Part shown: positions 1 to 9,850 of the stretch, one piece after another | How positions within the stretch are numbered: the first letter of the stretch is position 1 | Layout: each line of letters starts with the position of its first letter | NCBI GenBank assembly: GCA_964583095.1 | Contig: CAZOVB010000010.1 | Span: forward strand, 34,908 to 98,907 | Origin: CAZOVB01 sp964583095 | GTDB taxonomy: Bacteria > Planctomycetota > Phycisphaerae > SM23-33 | Direction of reading: 5' to 3' | DNA length: 64,000 nucleotides | Notes under the pieces: generated by a model | What the model was told of the DNA's origin: nothing | What the model saw: the letters and a program-made list of their open reading frames with translations, nothing else | Database searches by the model: none | Translations under genes and position numbers: made by a program

Positions 1-1568
1 CCCTCGCCGGGTTCTGCGCTGGTGACCAGGACGGACTTGTAGTTGCCCTTTCCGGCTGCGAAATGAATGGCCGTATTGAGGATTCGCACGGCCTCGGCCA
101 CCGGGCCCATGGGGTCCAGGCGGACCTTCTGTCCCAGGATTTCCGGCCCGCAGCGTCCCGAAGCCCGGGGGATAGTGGCCAGCACCGGATGCTGGATTTC
201 CTGTGAGATTTCCATCGCCGAGCGGTAGCGGCTGTCGGTCCATTCCATCAGCATGGCCAGCCCGCAGCCCAGCAGCACCCCGGCCAGAAGGGCCAGGGTC
301 AGAATTCGACGTGCGTTGGGGCTTACAGGCTCCTGGGCCGGCTGGGCCTCTTCGAGCATTTCATAGCGGACGGTTCCGGCCGTCCGGGCGGCCAGATCCA
401 GTTGCTTGATCCTCGCATCCAGCACGTCCACGTGGCTTCGCGTGCGGTCCACGTCGGTCTGAAGAAGGGCGAACTGGGCCCCGAGGGTGTTGATCTGCAT
501 GATCTTCTGCTGCTGCTGGGAGAAGGAATCCTGCAGCTCCCGGAGCTTCTTGCGGGCCAGCTCGAATCGGTCTCTCGCCGTCTGGATAAAGGCTTCGCGG
601 TGCTCCCGGCGGATGTTCTCGATCTTCTTGTCGATGTTGGCGATGTCTTCCTGGCAGGAACGCAGGGCCGGATGATCCTGCGTGTAGTGCAGTTGCATCT
701 CCCGCAGGCGGTTCTGGGCCTGGATCAGATCCTGCTCTTCGCGGTAGAGACGCGAGGCCTCGTGGATCGAAGGACCATCCCGTGAGGCATTGACCATTTC
801 CCGGATTCGCTCGGGATTGTCCTTGGCCTCTTCCACCAGTTGAGCGTGATAGCGGGCCTCGACGACCTCCAGCTCCGCCCGGGTCAGGGCTTCGGTGATC
901 TGCCCCAGCCGACGGATCACGATGTTGTCTTCGTCGATCTCGAATTGGCTCTGGCCGTGGGTGACCTGGAAATCGACCATCTGACGGATCTTGTCTTCCA
1001 GTTCCTTCTGGCGAAGCTCGCGCTGCTCCTTGAGCGTATCGAGCGTGTGGGAAGACTCCTTCTGCTGATGGGCCAGGTAGGCCTCGACCACGGCGTTGGC
1101 GATTCGGGCCGCCTCGTCGGGGACCTGGCAGGTAACCGAGGTGGAGATGATGTCGTGACGGCGTCCAAGGTCCACGGTGAGAATCTTCTTGAGCTGTTCC
1201 AGCGGATCGGACGCACCGGAAAGGGCCTGGGTCGTATCGAGATTTCCCCGGCGCATCGCATCCCGCAGGATCAGGCTCGACTGCATGAGCCGACACTGGG
1301 TGGGCAGGAAGTTTTCCGGATGACTGCGGGGCCCGGCCCCTTCGGTCAATTGCTCGTCCCGCCGGTCTACCAGAAGTGCAGCGGTGCTGCGGTAACTCGG
1401 GGGCGTCATGGACAGATAGATCGCCGCAGCCCCCAAGGCCAGGGCAATGCACAGGAGAACCGCGCCCTTGCGACGCCAGAGCAGCTTGAAGGGGCTCTCC
1501 GGTCCCGCGTTGGGGCAAGGGGTCTCCGGCGTCTCGGCCGGGCCAGGTTGTCTGGCGTTGACTGCCAT
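1..1568 (-). CDS. Polysaccharide chain-length determinant / BY-kinase-like protein (Wzz/Wzc family), 3' end outside window
   Basis: This inner-membrane protein would control exopolysaccharide chain length and export. The reading frame opens at an ATG at 1568 and runs leftwards off the window with no stop, so about 522 codons are seen. There is an N-terminal transmembrane segment near residues 35-54, a long periplasmic coiled-coil-rich region, and a second transmembrane segment (LTLALLAGVLLGCGLAM) after it. The cytoplasmic part begins just before the edge and reaches SVLVTSAEPGEG, the start of the Walker A loop of bacterial tyrosine kinases of the Wzc/CapB type. The SLBB export lipoprotein gene lies immediately upstream on the same strand, 27 bp away. 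That the missing part is an active kinase is inference, since only the beginning of its P-loop is visible. Confidence 0.85.
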   Translation of the reverse strand, partial: MAVNARQPGPAETPETPCPNAGPESPFKLLWRRKGAVLLCIALALGAAAIYLSMTPPSYRSTAALLVDRRDEQLTEGAGPRSHPENFLPTQCRLMQSSLILRDAMRRGNLDTTQALSGASDPLEQLKKILTVDLGRRHDIISTSVTCQVPDEAARIANAVVEAYLAHQQKESSHTLDTLKEQRELRQKELEDKIRQMVDFQVTHGQSQFEIDEDNIVIRRLGQITEALTRAELEVVEARYHAQLVEEAKDNPERIREMVNASRDGPSIHEASRLYREEQDLIQAQNRLREMQLHYTQDHPALRSCQEDIANIDKKIENIRREHREAFIQTARDRFELARKKLRELQDSFSQQQQKIMQINTLGAQFALLQTDVDRTRSHVDVLDARIKQLDLAARTAGTVRYEMLEEAQPAQEPVSPNARRILTLALLAGVLLGCGLAMLMEWTDSRYRSAMEISQEIQHPVLATIPRASGRCGPEILGQKVRLDPMGPVAEAVRILNTAIHFAAGKGNYKSVLVTSAEPGE

Positions 1569-1595
1569 TTGGTAGGTAAGGGCCTTTCCCGTTGG

Positions 1596-2678
1596 TTATG
1601 GAGCCAGTTGGTAGCCGGCCGAAACGTTCACACCCGCCCCGAGGCGAAGGATGCCGGCCAGGAGCACGCGAACCTGCGTCCGCGGTGTCTGTTCCAGGGC
1701 CAAAACGTCCCCGGGCTTGATTCTCAACTGTCCCTGTGCTCCGCCGGCAAGCTCCGAGAGCTTGAATCGCGTATGCACGCACTGGCCGTCGGCGTCCTGG
1801 CGATACACGGTGGCATAGAGGGGATCGGCTACCTCGTTGATCCCGCCTCCCATCGCCAATGCCTGGAGAAGCGTATATTCCGCGTCGGGAGGATACGGAT
1901 ACGTTCCGGGCTTCTTGACCAGCCCGGTGACCGTAAAGACCTCTCGCTTGCGTTTCTGGACCTCGATGGTCTGGCCGTCGGCCAGGGGAACATCCACAAA
2001 CGGCATGTCCAGGCCCTTGACGGGCAGGACAATCACGCGGGGCTGATCGAGTTCTCCCCCGGCTCCGCGAATGCGAACCGTGGCGGTGGTGTCCTTGTCC
2101 AATCCGCCGGCGGCCAGCAGGGCTGAGACCAGCGTGCAGTCCCGGGCGGGAAGCTCATACGCCCCGGGCTGGCGAACCGAACCCAGAACGCTGACCCGCT
2201 GCATACGATGCTCGACCACTTCAACCACAATCGTGGGCCGATGTGTCACGAACCGGGGATAGTAGGCCTCGGCCACGGCGGTTTCGACTTCCTGGAGGGT
2301 CTTGCCCTCGGCCTGGACTGATCCGATCACAGGCAGACGGATCGAACCATCCTGCCGGACGCGGCAGTTGCGTTCGATCTCGTCGTCGGGGCTTCGCTGC
2401 GTGGCGGAGAGAGTCACCGCCGGCATACGCAGAAGAAGGATGTCGCCGGTGGTCAATCGGTAGGGCCCTGCAGTGCCTTTGGCACGGGTCAGTCGGGAAA
2501 GGTCCACTTCCACCCGGAGGGGCCCGGCCTGGTCGAACTGTTGGTGGGACATGTCCGAAGAGACCTTCTGTTCCTGGCAGCCGCAGAGGCTCAGCCAGAG
2601 TCCCGTCGTTGTCATCAACAAGGCCGTTTTGATTCCCAGGCGGTTTGCAGGTGCCATCATACCCCTGATCCGATCCAT
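1596..2678 (-). CDS. Polysaccharide biosynthesis/export lipoprotein with SLBB domains (Wza-like)
   Basis: An outer-membrane export channel subunit for capsule or exopolysaccharide. From the ATG at 2678 the protein has 360 residues. It starts with a lipoprotein signal peptide (hydrophobic LLMTTTGLWLSLCGC, lipobox ending in Cys), followed by a polysaccharide-export domain (YRLTTGDILLLRMP) and two SLBB-type segments (VSVLGSVRQPGAYELP and FTVTGLVKKPGTYPYP). The frame stays open upstream to 2948, but those 90 extra codons would bury the signal peptide, so I prefer 2678; the ATG at 2660 is an alternative. It pairs with the Wzc-like gene downstream as an EPS export operon. The 461 bp between 2679 and 3139 hold no convincing gene and presumably carry the divergent promoters. 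Confidence 0.85.
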   Translation of the reverse strand: MDRIRGMMAPANRLGIKTALLMTTTGLWLSLCGCQEQKVSSDMSHQQFDQAGPLRVEVDLSRLTRAKGTAGPYRLTTGDILLLRMPAVTLSATQRSPDDEIERNCRVRQDGSIRLPVIGSVQAEGKTLQEVETAVAEAYYPRFVTHRPTIVVEVVEHRMQRVSVLGSVRQPGAYELPARDCTLVSALLAAGGLDKDTTATVRIRGAGGELDQPRVIVLPVKGLDMPFVDVPLADGQTIEVQKRKREVFTVTGLVKKPGTYPYPPDAEYTLLQALAMGGGINEVADPLYATVYRQDADGQCVHTRFKLSELAGGAQGQLRIKPGDVLALEQTPRTQVRVLLAGILRLGAGVNVSAGYQLAP

Positions 2679-3139
2679 CTGAGTTTCCCGCTGCTTATGG
2701 ACAAGAGGAACCGTTGTTGCTTTCTCAGACGCCTTGCCGTCTTGCCGGCGTTCCATCTGTTTGTCCCTTCGTCCATCTTGCGGACGTACCATATCGTTTC
2801 CCGCTTCCGCTTGCCGGAGGGGCAACACTGCTATTCTCGGCCAGGCCAAACCAACCTTGACCGAATAATCGTTACTATCTGCACATCCGTTGTGGCAGGC
2901 CTTTTCCTCAAGGACCTCACGAACGTTTGGAGCCCCCCAGGGGGCCATTTGCTCTCCAGGCCGCCGGCAAGGGTTTTCCCGAAGAAATGCTAGGGCATGA
3001 AGGGGCAGTGAAGATCCCGTTTTGACCGGGTTTCTGTTGCGCTAAGGTTATTTCAAACAAGGCTTTGGAGGAATCTTTACGCGCCGGATCCCCTCGGTCT
3101 ACGTGGTAGGCTCCCCTTGGCCCTGATCGAGGAACAGAC

Positions 3140-3940
3140 ATGGAGCGATTCGTAACGAGTGAAGCAGGCCGGGGAATGCCGCTGGTACTCCTCCACGGCC
3201 TGATGGGAAAACGCGAAAACTGGGAAGGGGTCCTGAGGTACCTCCCGGCCGGATGCCGCGGAATCGCCCTGGAAATCCCCCTGTTCGTCCATCAACGCCG
3301 CCTGGACAGCATCGAGACCATTCGCGACTACGTCCTGGAGTATCTCCAGACGTCCGGCTTCGAGCAGTTCCTTATTGGCGGCAACAGCCTCGGGGGGCAC
3401 ATTGCCCTGCATGTGGCCCTGGAGATGCCCCGGGAGGTCCGCGGGCTGGTCCTGACCGGCTCCAGTGGGCTCTTCGAACGCGAAGTCACCGGTTCCCGCG
3501 GTGCCAATCCCCCCCGCACGTGGGTCTATGACAAGATGTGCGAGGTCTTCTTCGAAGAGGAAATGGTCACCGAACAGCTTGTCGATGAGGTCTGCCGGAT
3601 CATCACCCATCGCAAGAGCACCCGCGACCTGGTCCGCATCGCCAAAAGTGCCAAACGCGACAACCTCTCGGCCCGGCTGGGGCAGATCCAGTGCCCGGCC
3701 CTTCTGGTCTGGGGACGACAGGATGAGATCACCCCGCCCCGTGTCGCCCGGGAGTTCCACGGCCTCATGTCCGCAAGCCGTCTGGAATGGATCGACCGCT
3801 GCGGCCATGCCGCCATGATGGAAAGGCCCTACGAATTCGCCGAGATTCTCCGAAGCTGGTGGGACCGGGTTGGCCGGGACCTGCTTGGGGATCAGAAGCT
3901 CCAGGCCCCCCAAGCCCTTGGGAAAGTGGCCCAGCGTTGA
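3140..3940 (+). CDS. Alpha/beta hydrolase
   Basis: A cytoplasmic 266-residue alpha/beta-fold hydrolase. The oxyanion-hole motif LLHGLMG follows the first strand, the nucleophile elbow is GNSLGG (Ser), the acid is in WGRQDEITPP (Asp) and the base in CGHAAMMERP (His), so the catalytic triad is complete. No signal peptide is present. The stop codon overlaps the TTG start of the next gene, so the two are translationally coupled. The neighbour makes acyl-amide conjugates, which suggests that this enzyme hydrolyses or transfers the same kind of acyl substrate, but the true substrate cannot be read from sequence. Confidence 0.85.
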   Translation: MERFVTSEAGRGMPLVLLHGLMGKRENWEGVLRYLPAGCRGIALEIPLFVHQRRLDSIETIRDYVLEYLQTSGFEQFLIGGNSLGGHIALHVALEMPREVRGLVLTGSSGLFEREVTGSRGANPPRTWVYDKMCEVFFEEEMVTEQLVDEVCRIITHRKSTRDLVRIAKSAKRDNLSARLGQIQCPALLVWGRQDEITPPRVAREFHGLMSASRLEWIDRCGHAAMMERPYEFAEILRSWWDRVGRDLLGDQKLQAPQALGKVAQR

Positions 3941-5466
3941 ATCTCCTCGGACCCGGTCTGGAACTCTACGCCAGGGCTCGCAATCGCCGTCTGCGAAAGG
4001 CGGCGTCCCAGCCTGGTCGCTGTCAGCAGGAAGTGCTCGAATCCCTCCTGGCCCGGGCCGGTTCCACCGCCTTTGGCCGCGAGCACGGCTTTGACCGTAT
4101 CCGGACAGGGCAGGATTTCGCACGGGCTGTACCTATTCGGGACTATGTCGACTATCTGCCCTGGATCGAGCAGATGCTCGACGGGCGACAGGACGTCTGC
4201 TGGCCCGGGAAGATCGAATACTTCGCCCAGACCTCCGGAACCACCGCCGGGGACAAGCGGATTCCCGTCACACGGGAAATGCAGAGGGCCAATCGACGCG
4301 CCGCCCTGAGGATTTTCGCCTATTACGCACGCCGGGGCAGGGGAAAGCTGTCTCATCTGCTCGGGGGCAAGATGCTGTTTCTGGGCGGTTCGACCGCCCT
4401 GGAGACCCAGCCGTCCGGGGTGAAGATCGGCGACCTGAGCGGTATTGCTACCCAGAGCATCCACTGGCCCTTGAGCAAGCGGTATGAACCGGGGCTGGAC
4501 CTGGCCCTGCTGGACAACTGGGAAGAGAAGATCCAGCGCGTGGCCCAGCGGGTCGCCCACCGGGACATCCGGTTTGTCACCGGCATGCCCAGTTGGGTCA
4601 AGATCCTCTTCGACCGCGTCTGCGACCTGCGATCCGTTCCCCGCCGGGGGGGCATCAGCGGGGTCTGGCCCCATCTGGGGCTCCTGGTCCACGGGGGCGT
4701 GAACTTCCAGCCGTACCGCTCGACATTCGCGAGCTACTTCGAGGGGCAATTCCTGCCCGACACGCTTGAGGTCTATCCGGCCAGTGAGGGATTCATCGCC
4801 ATCCAGGCCCGACAGGACGATCCCGGCATGGAACTGCAGGTGGACAACGGGATTTTCTTCGAGTTCGTCCCCCTGGACCAGTGGGGCAATCCCGACGCGC
4901 CCCGGCTGAGCCTGGATCAGGTCCAGACCGGTGTGAACTACTCGGTGGTCATCTCCACCAACGCCGGCCTGTGGGGCTACGATATCGGCGACGTCGTTCG
5001 CTTCACGTCGCTTTGCCCCCCGCGGATCGTTTTCGCCGGGCGCAACCGCCTGTTCATCAACGCATTCGGGGAAAATATCATCTCCGAACAGCTCTGCAAG
5101 GCTCTGGCCCACGCCGCCGGTGCCACCGGCGCCGTCGCCCTGGAATTTACCGCCGGGCCTTGTTATCCCGCCCCCGGCCAGCCCGCCGGCCACGAGTACG
5201 TCGTGGAGTTCGAGAAAGAGCCGCCGGCCGGTCTGGAAACTTTCGCCCGCGAGTTGGACAGCTTCCTGCGGAATCTGAACAACGATTACGACACCAAGCG
5301 CAGCGGGGACCTGGGCATGCAGGTTCCCCTTGTCCGGTCGGTCCCGGCCGGGACGTTCTATGAGTGGATGAAGGCCCGGGGCAAGCTGGGGGGCCAGCAC
5401 AAGATTCCCGTCTGCGCCAACGACCGGCGCTACCTGGACGAGCTGCTTGGCATGTGCCCCGCCTGA
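3937..5466 (+). CDS. GH3 auxin-responsive-promoter family acyl-acid-amido synthetase
   Basis: A 509-residue member of the GH3 family of the ANL adenylate-forming superfamily. Known members adenylate a carboxylic acid and join it to an amino acid or amine. The ATP-binding loop FAQTSGTTAGDKRIP, the YPASEGF motif and the hinge-like GYDIGDVVRF are all present. The start is taken as TTG at 3937, whose last two bases overlap the TGA of the hydrolase gene (TTGA); the frame is open further upstream but that stretch is the other gene in a shifted frame. Bacterial GH3 proteins are poorly characterised, so substrate and product are unknown. The partner hydrolase hints at a conjugation/deconjugation pair (inference). 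Confidence 0.82.
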   Translation: MNLLGPGLELYARARNRRLRKAASQPGRCQQEVLESLLARAGSTAFGREHGFDRIRTGQDFARAVPIRDYVDYLPWIEQMLDGRQDVCWPGKIEYFAQTSGTTAGDKRIPVTREMQRANRRAALRIFAYYARRGRGKLSHLLGGKMLFLGGSTALETQPSGVKIGDLSGIATQSIHWPLSKRYEPGLDLALLDNWEEKIQRVAQRVAHRDIRFVTGMPSWVKILFDRVCDLRSVPRRGGISGVWPHLGLLVHGGVNFQPYRSTFASYFEGQFLPDTLEVYPASEGFIAIQARQDDPGMELQVDNGIFFEFVPLDQWGNPDAPRLSLDQVQTGVNYSVVISTNAGLWGYDIGDVVRFTSLCPPRIVFAGRNRLFINAFGENIISEQLCKALAHAAGATGAVALEFTAGPCYPAPGQPAGHEYVVEFEKEPPAGLETFARELDSFLRNLNNDYDTKRSGDLGMQVPLVRSVPAGTFYEWMKARGKLGGQHKIPVCANDRRYLDELLGMCPA

Positions 5467-5491
5467 AAGGGGCGTCTTGAGCCCGAGGGTT

Positions 5492-6280
5492 TCAGGTCGC
5501 CTCAGCCCCCAGTTCCGCATCGATGCGCTTGACGACCGTCTCCACCCAGTCCTTGACGGTCAGGACCATGTCCGCAGCCTCGGTGGTGGGGCCCAGGTCG
5601 TCAAAGGCACTCTCGGCATCGTGGACGACCTGCTGGACGTCATTGAGCCCGATCATGCCGCTTTCGCCCTTGATCGAGTGCAGCAGGCGCTTGATCGTAT
5701 CTCCCTGCTGCTGGTCGCCGATTTCAAGATTCATGGCCGCCGCCTCGAGGTTCTCCAGCGAGGCGCTGACGCTGCCGGCGTAGTCGGACCAGAATTCCTC
5801 TTCCAGGTTGCCGGCCTGGATGGACTTGGGATCCGGCAGGGAGATGTTGCTCATCACCGTAGATGAGTCCTGGCTGATGTTGATTCTCTGGCTGTGGGCC
5901 TCGTCGAGCTTGCCCAGGGCCTCGGTGAGGTTTTCGGGCGTTACCGGCTTGACCAGGTACCACTCGCAGCCTTCCCGGAAGGCGCTCATGACTTCCTGAC
6001 CGCCCTTGAGGGCAGTGATCATGAGGATCTTGGCCTGGTGGCTCTGTCCGTGGTCCTTCTCCCACTGGCGGATGCGGGCAACGACCTCCTGGCCCTTCAT
6101 ATCGGGCATGTTGACATCCATCGTCACCAGGTCGTAGGGAACCTGCTCCTGGTGGGCCGCCTGGAACATCCCCAGGGCAATCGTGCCGTTGGGGACCGCA
6201 TCGCAGTCGGCCCTGCCTGCCAGAAGGGCCTTGAGCTTGGTTCGGCTTACGTAATCGTCGTCCACGACTAGAATTCTCAT
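5492..6280 (-). CDS. Response regulator with receiver and C-terminal HPt domain
   Basis: A 262-residue phosphorelay protein. The receiver domain (residues 1-125) has the acidic pocket VVDDD, the phospho-acceptor Asp55 in VTMDVNMPD, the Thr in MITAL and Lys111 in LVKPV. A linker leads to an HPt domain whose phospho-accepting His201 lies in RLLHSIKGESG. No DNA-binding or enzymatic output is present, so it should pass phosphate on rather than act directly. Its ATG overlaps the stop codon of the upstream hybrid kinase (ATGA), so the two are made together and probably work in one relay. Confidence 0.88.
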   Translation of the reverse strand: MRILVVDDDYVSRTKLKALLAGRADCDAVPNGTIALGMFQAAHQEQVPYDLVTMDVNMPDMKGQEVVARIRQWEKDHGQSHQAKILMITALKGGQEVMSAFREGCEWYLVKPVTPENLTEALGKLDEAHSQRINISQDSSTVMSNISLPDPKSIQAGNLEEEFWSDYAGSVSASLENLEAAAMNLEIGDQQQGDTIKRLLHSIKGESGMIGLNDVQQVVHDAESAFDDLGPTTEAADMVLTVKDWVETVVKRIDAELGAEAT

Positions 6281-9200
6281 ACCTGTCTCTCCTGCTCGGC
6301 AACCGCCTGGGTCAGTTCGTCGAGCTGTTGTTCCATGCGATCGATTTGATCGCCGATATCCGTCAGTTGATTCTCCGCTGCCTGTCTTTCGATTTCCGCT
6401 GCGCTTCGTGAGATCTTGCCCGCGGTGAGATTCGCCGCCCCGCCCTTGATCTTGTGCGCCTCGGTTCGCAGCCCTTCCCCGTCACCCTTGGCCAGAGCTT
6501 CACGCATCGCCGGAAGCTGCTCGTGCACCTGGGCCAGAAACTGCGTCACGACGGCCACGACCAGTTCGGCATTGCCGCCAAACTCCCGGACGGCTTGGTC
6601 CATGTCGATGGCCGCTTCGGTGGCATCGTCCTGGGTTGTCGGATCTTCGGTCCGGCCCGGCTCGTCGGGTTCGGTCGCAGCGGAGGACTTACCGGGTGCA
6701 TCTTGACAGGGCCCCAGCAGCCACTGGCTCACCACGCTGAGCATCGGGCCCCGGCGGATGGGTTTGGTCAGAACGTCGTTCATCCCCGCCTGGAGACAGT
6801 GGGCCCGCGTGTCGTTTTCCGCATTGGCCGTCAGGGCCAGAATCGGCACATCCGCGTTGGGGGTCTTCGACGAACGGATCTCCCTCGCGGCCGCGTAACC
6901 GTCCATCTCGGGCATCTGGACGTCCATCAGGACCAGGTCGAATTTCTCTTCCCGGCAGAGTTCCACGGCCCGCAGGCCGTTTTCGGCCAGGCTCACCCGG
7001 TGGCCCAGGCTTTCCAGGTGCATCCGGGCGACTTCCTGGCTGGGAGGGTAGTCCTCAGCCACCAGGATATGCCCGCTGGGGGTCTGGGGGATCTGGGCCG
7101 GCTGGCGTCGCGATTCGGGCAGGGCGGCGAGGTCTTCCTTGGCCGGGCTGGAGCAAACGGGCATGGGCAGGGTGAACCAGAAGGTCGAGCCCTCTCCGGG
7201 CCGGCTTTCCAGACCCATCTGTCCGCCCATGAGATTCACCAGTTCGCGGGAAATGCTCGTTCCCAGCCCCGTCCCGCCGTATTTGCGGGTTGTCGAGCCG
7301 TCGACCTGGGTGAAGCTCTTGAAGATCTGGGACTGCTTCTCGAGGGGGATTCCGATTCCGGTATCGATGACCAGGAACTTCAGCGTGGCCAGCTCTTCCT
7401 CTTCACTGATCTGCTCGACACGGACGGTCACGCTGCCTTCTTCGGTGAACTTTATGGCGTTGGAGACCAGGTTCAGCAGGACCTGCCTCAGCCGAAGCGC
7501 ATCGCCCATCACGTACTGGGGGCTCTGCGGGCTCTTCTCGATCCGAAACTCCACATCTTTCCTTTTGGCCTGGACTTGCGCGCTGGAAACCAGGGTCTCC
7601 ATCAACTGGGAAAGATCCACCACCCGGTGTTCGAGATCCAGCTTGCCTGCTTCGATTTTTGCGTGATCCAGCAGGGTGTTGATCAGGCTCAGCAGGTGGT
7701 CCGACTCGTTGAGAATCTGACCGGCCTGCTTGCGGGCAATGTCCAGGTCGTTGCCGCTCTGGATGCTCTCGGCAAAGCCCAGGATGGCATTGAGCGGCGT
7801 GCGGATCTCGTGGGAAACGTTGGCCATGAACTCGCTCTTGAGGCGATTGGCCTTCTCTGCCTCCATCTTGGCATCCCAGAGGGCTTCTTCGGCCCATTTG
7901 CGGTCGGTGATCACCTCGGTGAATTTGATGATCCCGCCGATCTCGTCCTCCTCGGTGTACCAGGGGTGCACTTCCCAGCGGATCCAGTCGAAGGCGCCAT
8001 TGGCGTGGATGATCCGTTCTTCCTCGCAGCGTTTGCTTCGGCCCTGAAGGGCCCGCTGGTAGGTCTTCTTCCAAAGCTCGGGCACTTCCGGGAAGACGTC
8101 GTAATGGCTCCGGCCTCGCAGGGGTTGGTCTCCCAGGTGATAGTCTTCCATCCACTGGCGGGTGGCGCAGATGTAGCGCATTTCCCGGTCGAACATCGCC
8201 ACCGCGGCCGGGGTGTGCTTGACAAACAGCCTCAATTGCTGCTCTCCGTCGCGCAGGGCCTCTTCCATCTTCTTCCGCTGGGAGATATCGATGAAGGTTT
8301 CGAGGAGCATCTCCTCGTTGTCGATAGTCACCGGAAGCACCGACTGGAGAACGGTCAGTTCCTCCCCGTCGCGGTTGCGGATGATCCGCTCGCTGGATTC
8401 GTTCTCCAGGTGCTGGTCCAGGATCGGACAGCCCTGGCCGTCCTGGCCGTTGCACAGGAAATTGGTGCAGGGCTGGTTGAGCAGTTCTCCCGCGTCGTCG
8501 TAGCCGAGGATTCGCAGGGCGGCCTGGTTGGCCCGGCGGATCTTGCGGTCCAGGTCGACCACCACAATGCCCGTGGGCAGGGCGTCGAGCAGGGCCAGCA
8601 GCGTCCGTTCGGAACGCTGGACTTCCTCGTCGGCCCGTCGCAGCTCGGAGACATCCTGGGCGACCAGGACATACCCTGTCCAGACGCCCTGGTCATTGCG
8701 CATCGGCATGACGATGCAGTGAACCACCGCAAGCTTCCGGTCGGGTTTGCGGATTTCGATATCGTAGGCGAATTTTCCCTCGGCCATGGCCGCTGCGACG
8801 GCTCCGGCGAACCTCCCGGCGTCAAACAGGCTCTTGTCGGCGATCTGGGCGACACGTTTTCCGATCGCATCGGAAGCTTCGATGTCGAAGATGCGCTCCG
8901 CGGTCGGGTTGAAGTGTCCGATCGTCAGTTGAAGATCCGTGGCGACGATGGCGAACTCGGTGGCTGACTGGAGAATGGCATTGAGCATCTCCGAGGCCTT
9001 GCGCAGCGACTCCTTCTGCTGGTGGGAGTTTTCATCTCCCAGTTGGGCCATCCGCGTCTGGGCCTGGTAGAGCACCTCGGCCCCGAGGAGGCTGGCGCTG
9101 TGGTCTTCGAATTCCACGACAATCGGATCGCAGGCGGCGTTTGCGGGCCTGGCAAAGGCTTCGGCCGCAGCCAGGGTGATCGGCGTCCTTTCGCCCAGAA

Positions 9201-9621
9201 CCAGCGGAGAGGGCTTGTTCTGGAAGACCGATTCGACGGTTCGGGACGGGCTGTCCCCGGCGGAATCCAGCCCGGCCAGGCGTTCGAAGAACTCCCGCCG
9301 CGAGACCATCGAGAGGATCTTGCCCTGGCCGGTGAGGATCAGCCCGGAAAGGCTGGGCTGGGCCAGGAACATGGCCTCGGCCTGGCTCAGGGGGGACCGG
9401 GCATCGATGAGTCCCTCCTGGAGGGGCAGGTCGCCGATGGTTGAGTCGAAGGCAAGGGTATTGAGGATCTTGCGCAGCAAAACGTTTGGTTGACGCGAGG
9501 CCTCAGGAGGATTCTTCACAACTCCAGGGGGCATGGAGGCCTGCGCGGCGTCTTCCTGGACGTCGGTGGCTGTGTCTGCTTCGGTCACGTCGATCTCCCA
9601 GCCTGTGCGCAGCAATTTCAT
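6277..9621 (-). CDS. Multi-PAS hybrid sensor histidine kinase (PAS-HisKA-HATPase-REC-HPt)
   Basis: A soluble 1114-residue hybrid kinase. After an N-terminal region with a CBS-like half-motif (GLILTGQGKILSMVSRREF) and a coiled-coil linker come three PAS domains (about residues 200-330, 350-470 and 480-600). The dimerisation/phospho-acceptor domain has His604 in NVSHEIRTP. The ATPase domain has the N box NLVSNAIKFT and the G boxes DTGIGIP and GGTGLGTS. A receiver domain has Asp900 in LMDVQMPEMDG, and a C-terminal HPt has His1056 in AHKIKGGAANL. No transmembrane segment is seen, so the signal is likely cytoplasmic. The start is ATG 9621, preceded by GGAGGG about 16 nt upstream; the frame is open to 9678. 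It is co-translated with the receiver-HPt gene. Confidence 0.9.
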   Translation of the reverse strand: MKLLRTGWEIDVTEADTATDVQEDAAQASMPPGVVKNPPEASRQPNVLLRKILNTLAFDSTIGDLPLQEGLIDARSPLSQAEAMFLAQPSLSGLILTGQGKILSMVSRREFFERLAGLDSAGDSPSRTVESVFQNKPSPLVLGERTPITLAAAEAFARPANAACDPIVVEFEDHSASLLGAEVLYQAQTRMAQLGDENSHQQKESLRKASEMLNAILQSATEFAIVATDLQLTIGHFNPTAERIFDIEASDAIGKRVAQIADKSLFDAGRFAGAVAAAMAEGKFAYDIEIRKPDRKLAVVHCIVMPMRNDQGVWTGYVLVAQDVSELRRADEEVQRSERTLLALLDALPTGIVVVDLDRKIRRANQAALRILGYDDAGELLNQPCTNFLCNGQDGQGCPILDQHLENESSERIIRNRDGEELTVLQSVLPVTIDNEEMLLETFIDISQRKKMEEALRDGEQQLRLFVKHTPAAVAMFDREMRYICATRQWMEDYHLGDQPLRGRSHYDVFPEVPELWKKTYQRALQGRSKRCEEERIIHANGAFDWIRWEVHPWYTEEDEIGGIIKFTEVITDRKWAEEALWDAKMEAEKANRLKSEFMANVSHEIRTPLNAILGFAESIQSGNDLDIARKQAGQILNESDHLLSLINTLLDHAKIEAGKLDLEHRVVDLSQLMETLVSSAQVQAKRKDVEFRIEKSPQSPQYVMGDALRLRQVLLNLVSNAIKFTEEGSVTVRVEQISEEEELATLKFLVIDTGIGIPLEKQSQIFKSFTQVDGSTTRKYGGTGLGTSISRELVNLMGGQMGLESRPGEGSTFWFTLPMPVCSSPAKEDLAALPESRRQPAQIPQTPSGHILVAEDYPPSQEVARMHLESLGHRVSLAENGLRAVELCREEKFDLVLMDVQMPEMDGYAAAREIRSSKTPNADVPILALTANAENDTRAHCLQAGMNDVLTKPIRRGPMLSVVSQWLLGPCQDAPGKSSAATEPDEPGRTEDPTTQDDATEAAIDMDQAVREFGGNAELVVAVVTQFLAQVHEQLPAMREALAKGDGEGLRTEAHKIKGGAANLTAGKISRSAAEIERQAAENQLTDIGDQIDRMEQQLDELTQAVAEQERQV

Positions 9622-9850
9622 CGGGACAGCATGATCCCTCCTGGGTGATATCGTCCCGCTGAGGGGGCGGGTCCACAAACGCAGGCGAAAAAGTCTCAGT
9701 TTTCCGATTCTTGCCGAAAACCGGAAAGTTGCCGGATTTCCCCCCGGCGCCGATGAAGTCTCTCAGGCGCAAATCCGATAGTGTTTCAGGCCGCGCCCGA
9801 CAAGCAGGTACGGGCCTGATACGTTGTTTCCCCTACTGGAGTGGTGACTT

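Noticed and set aside
840..2126. 428-codon plus-strand open frame across the two polysaccharide-export genes
   Set aside because: It spans the boundary of two well-supported minus-strand genes and has no motif.
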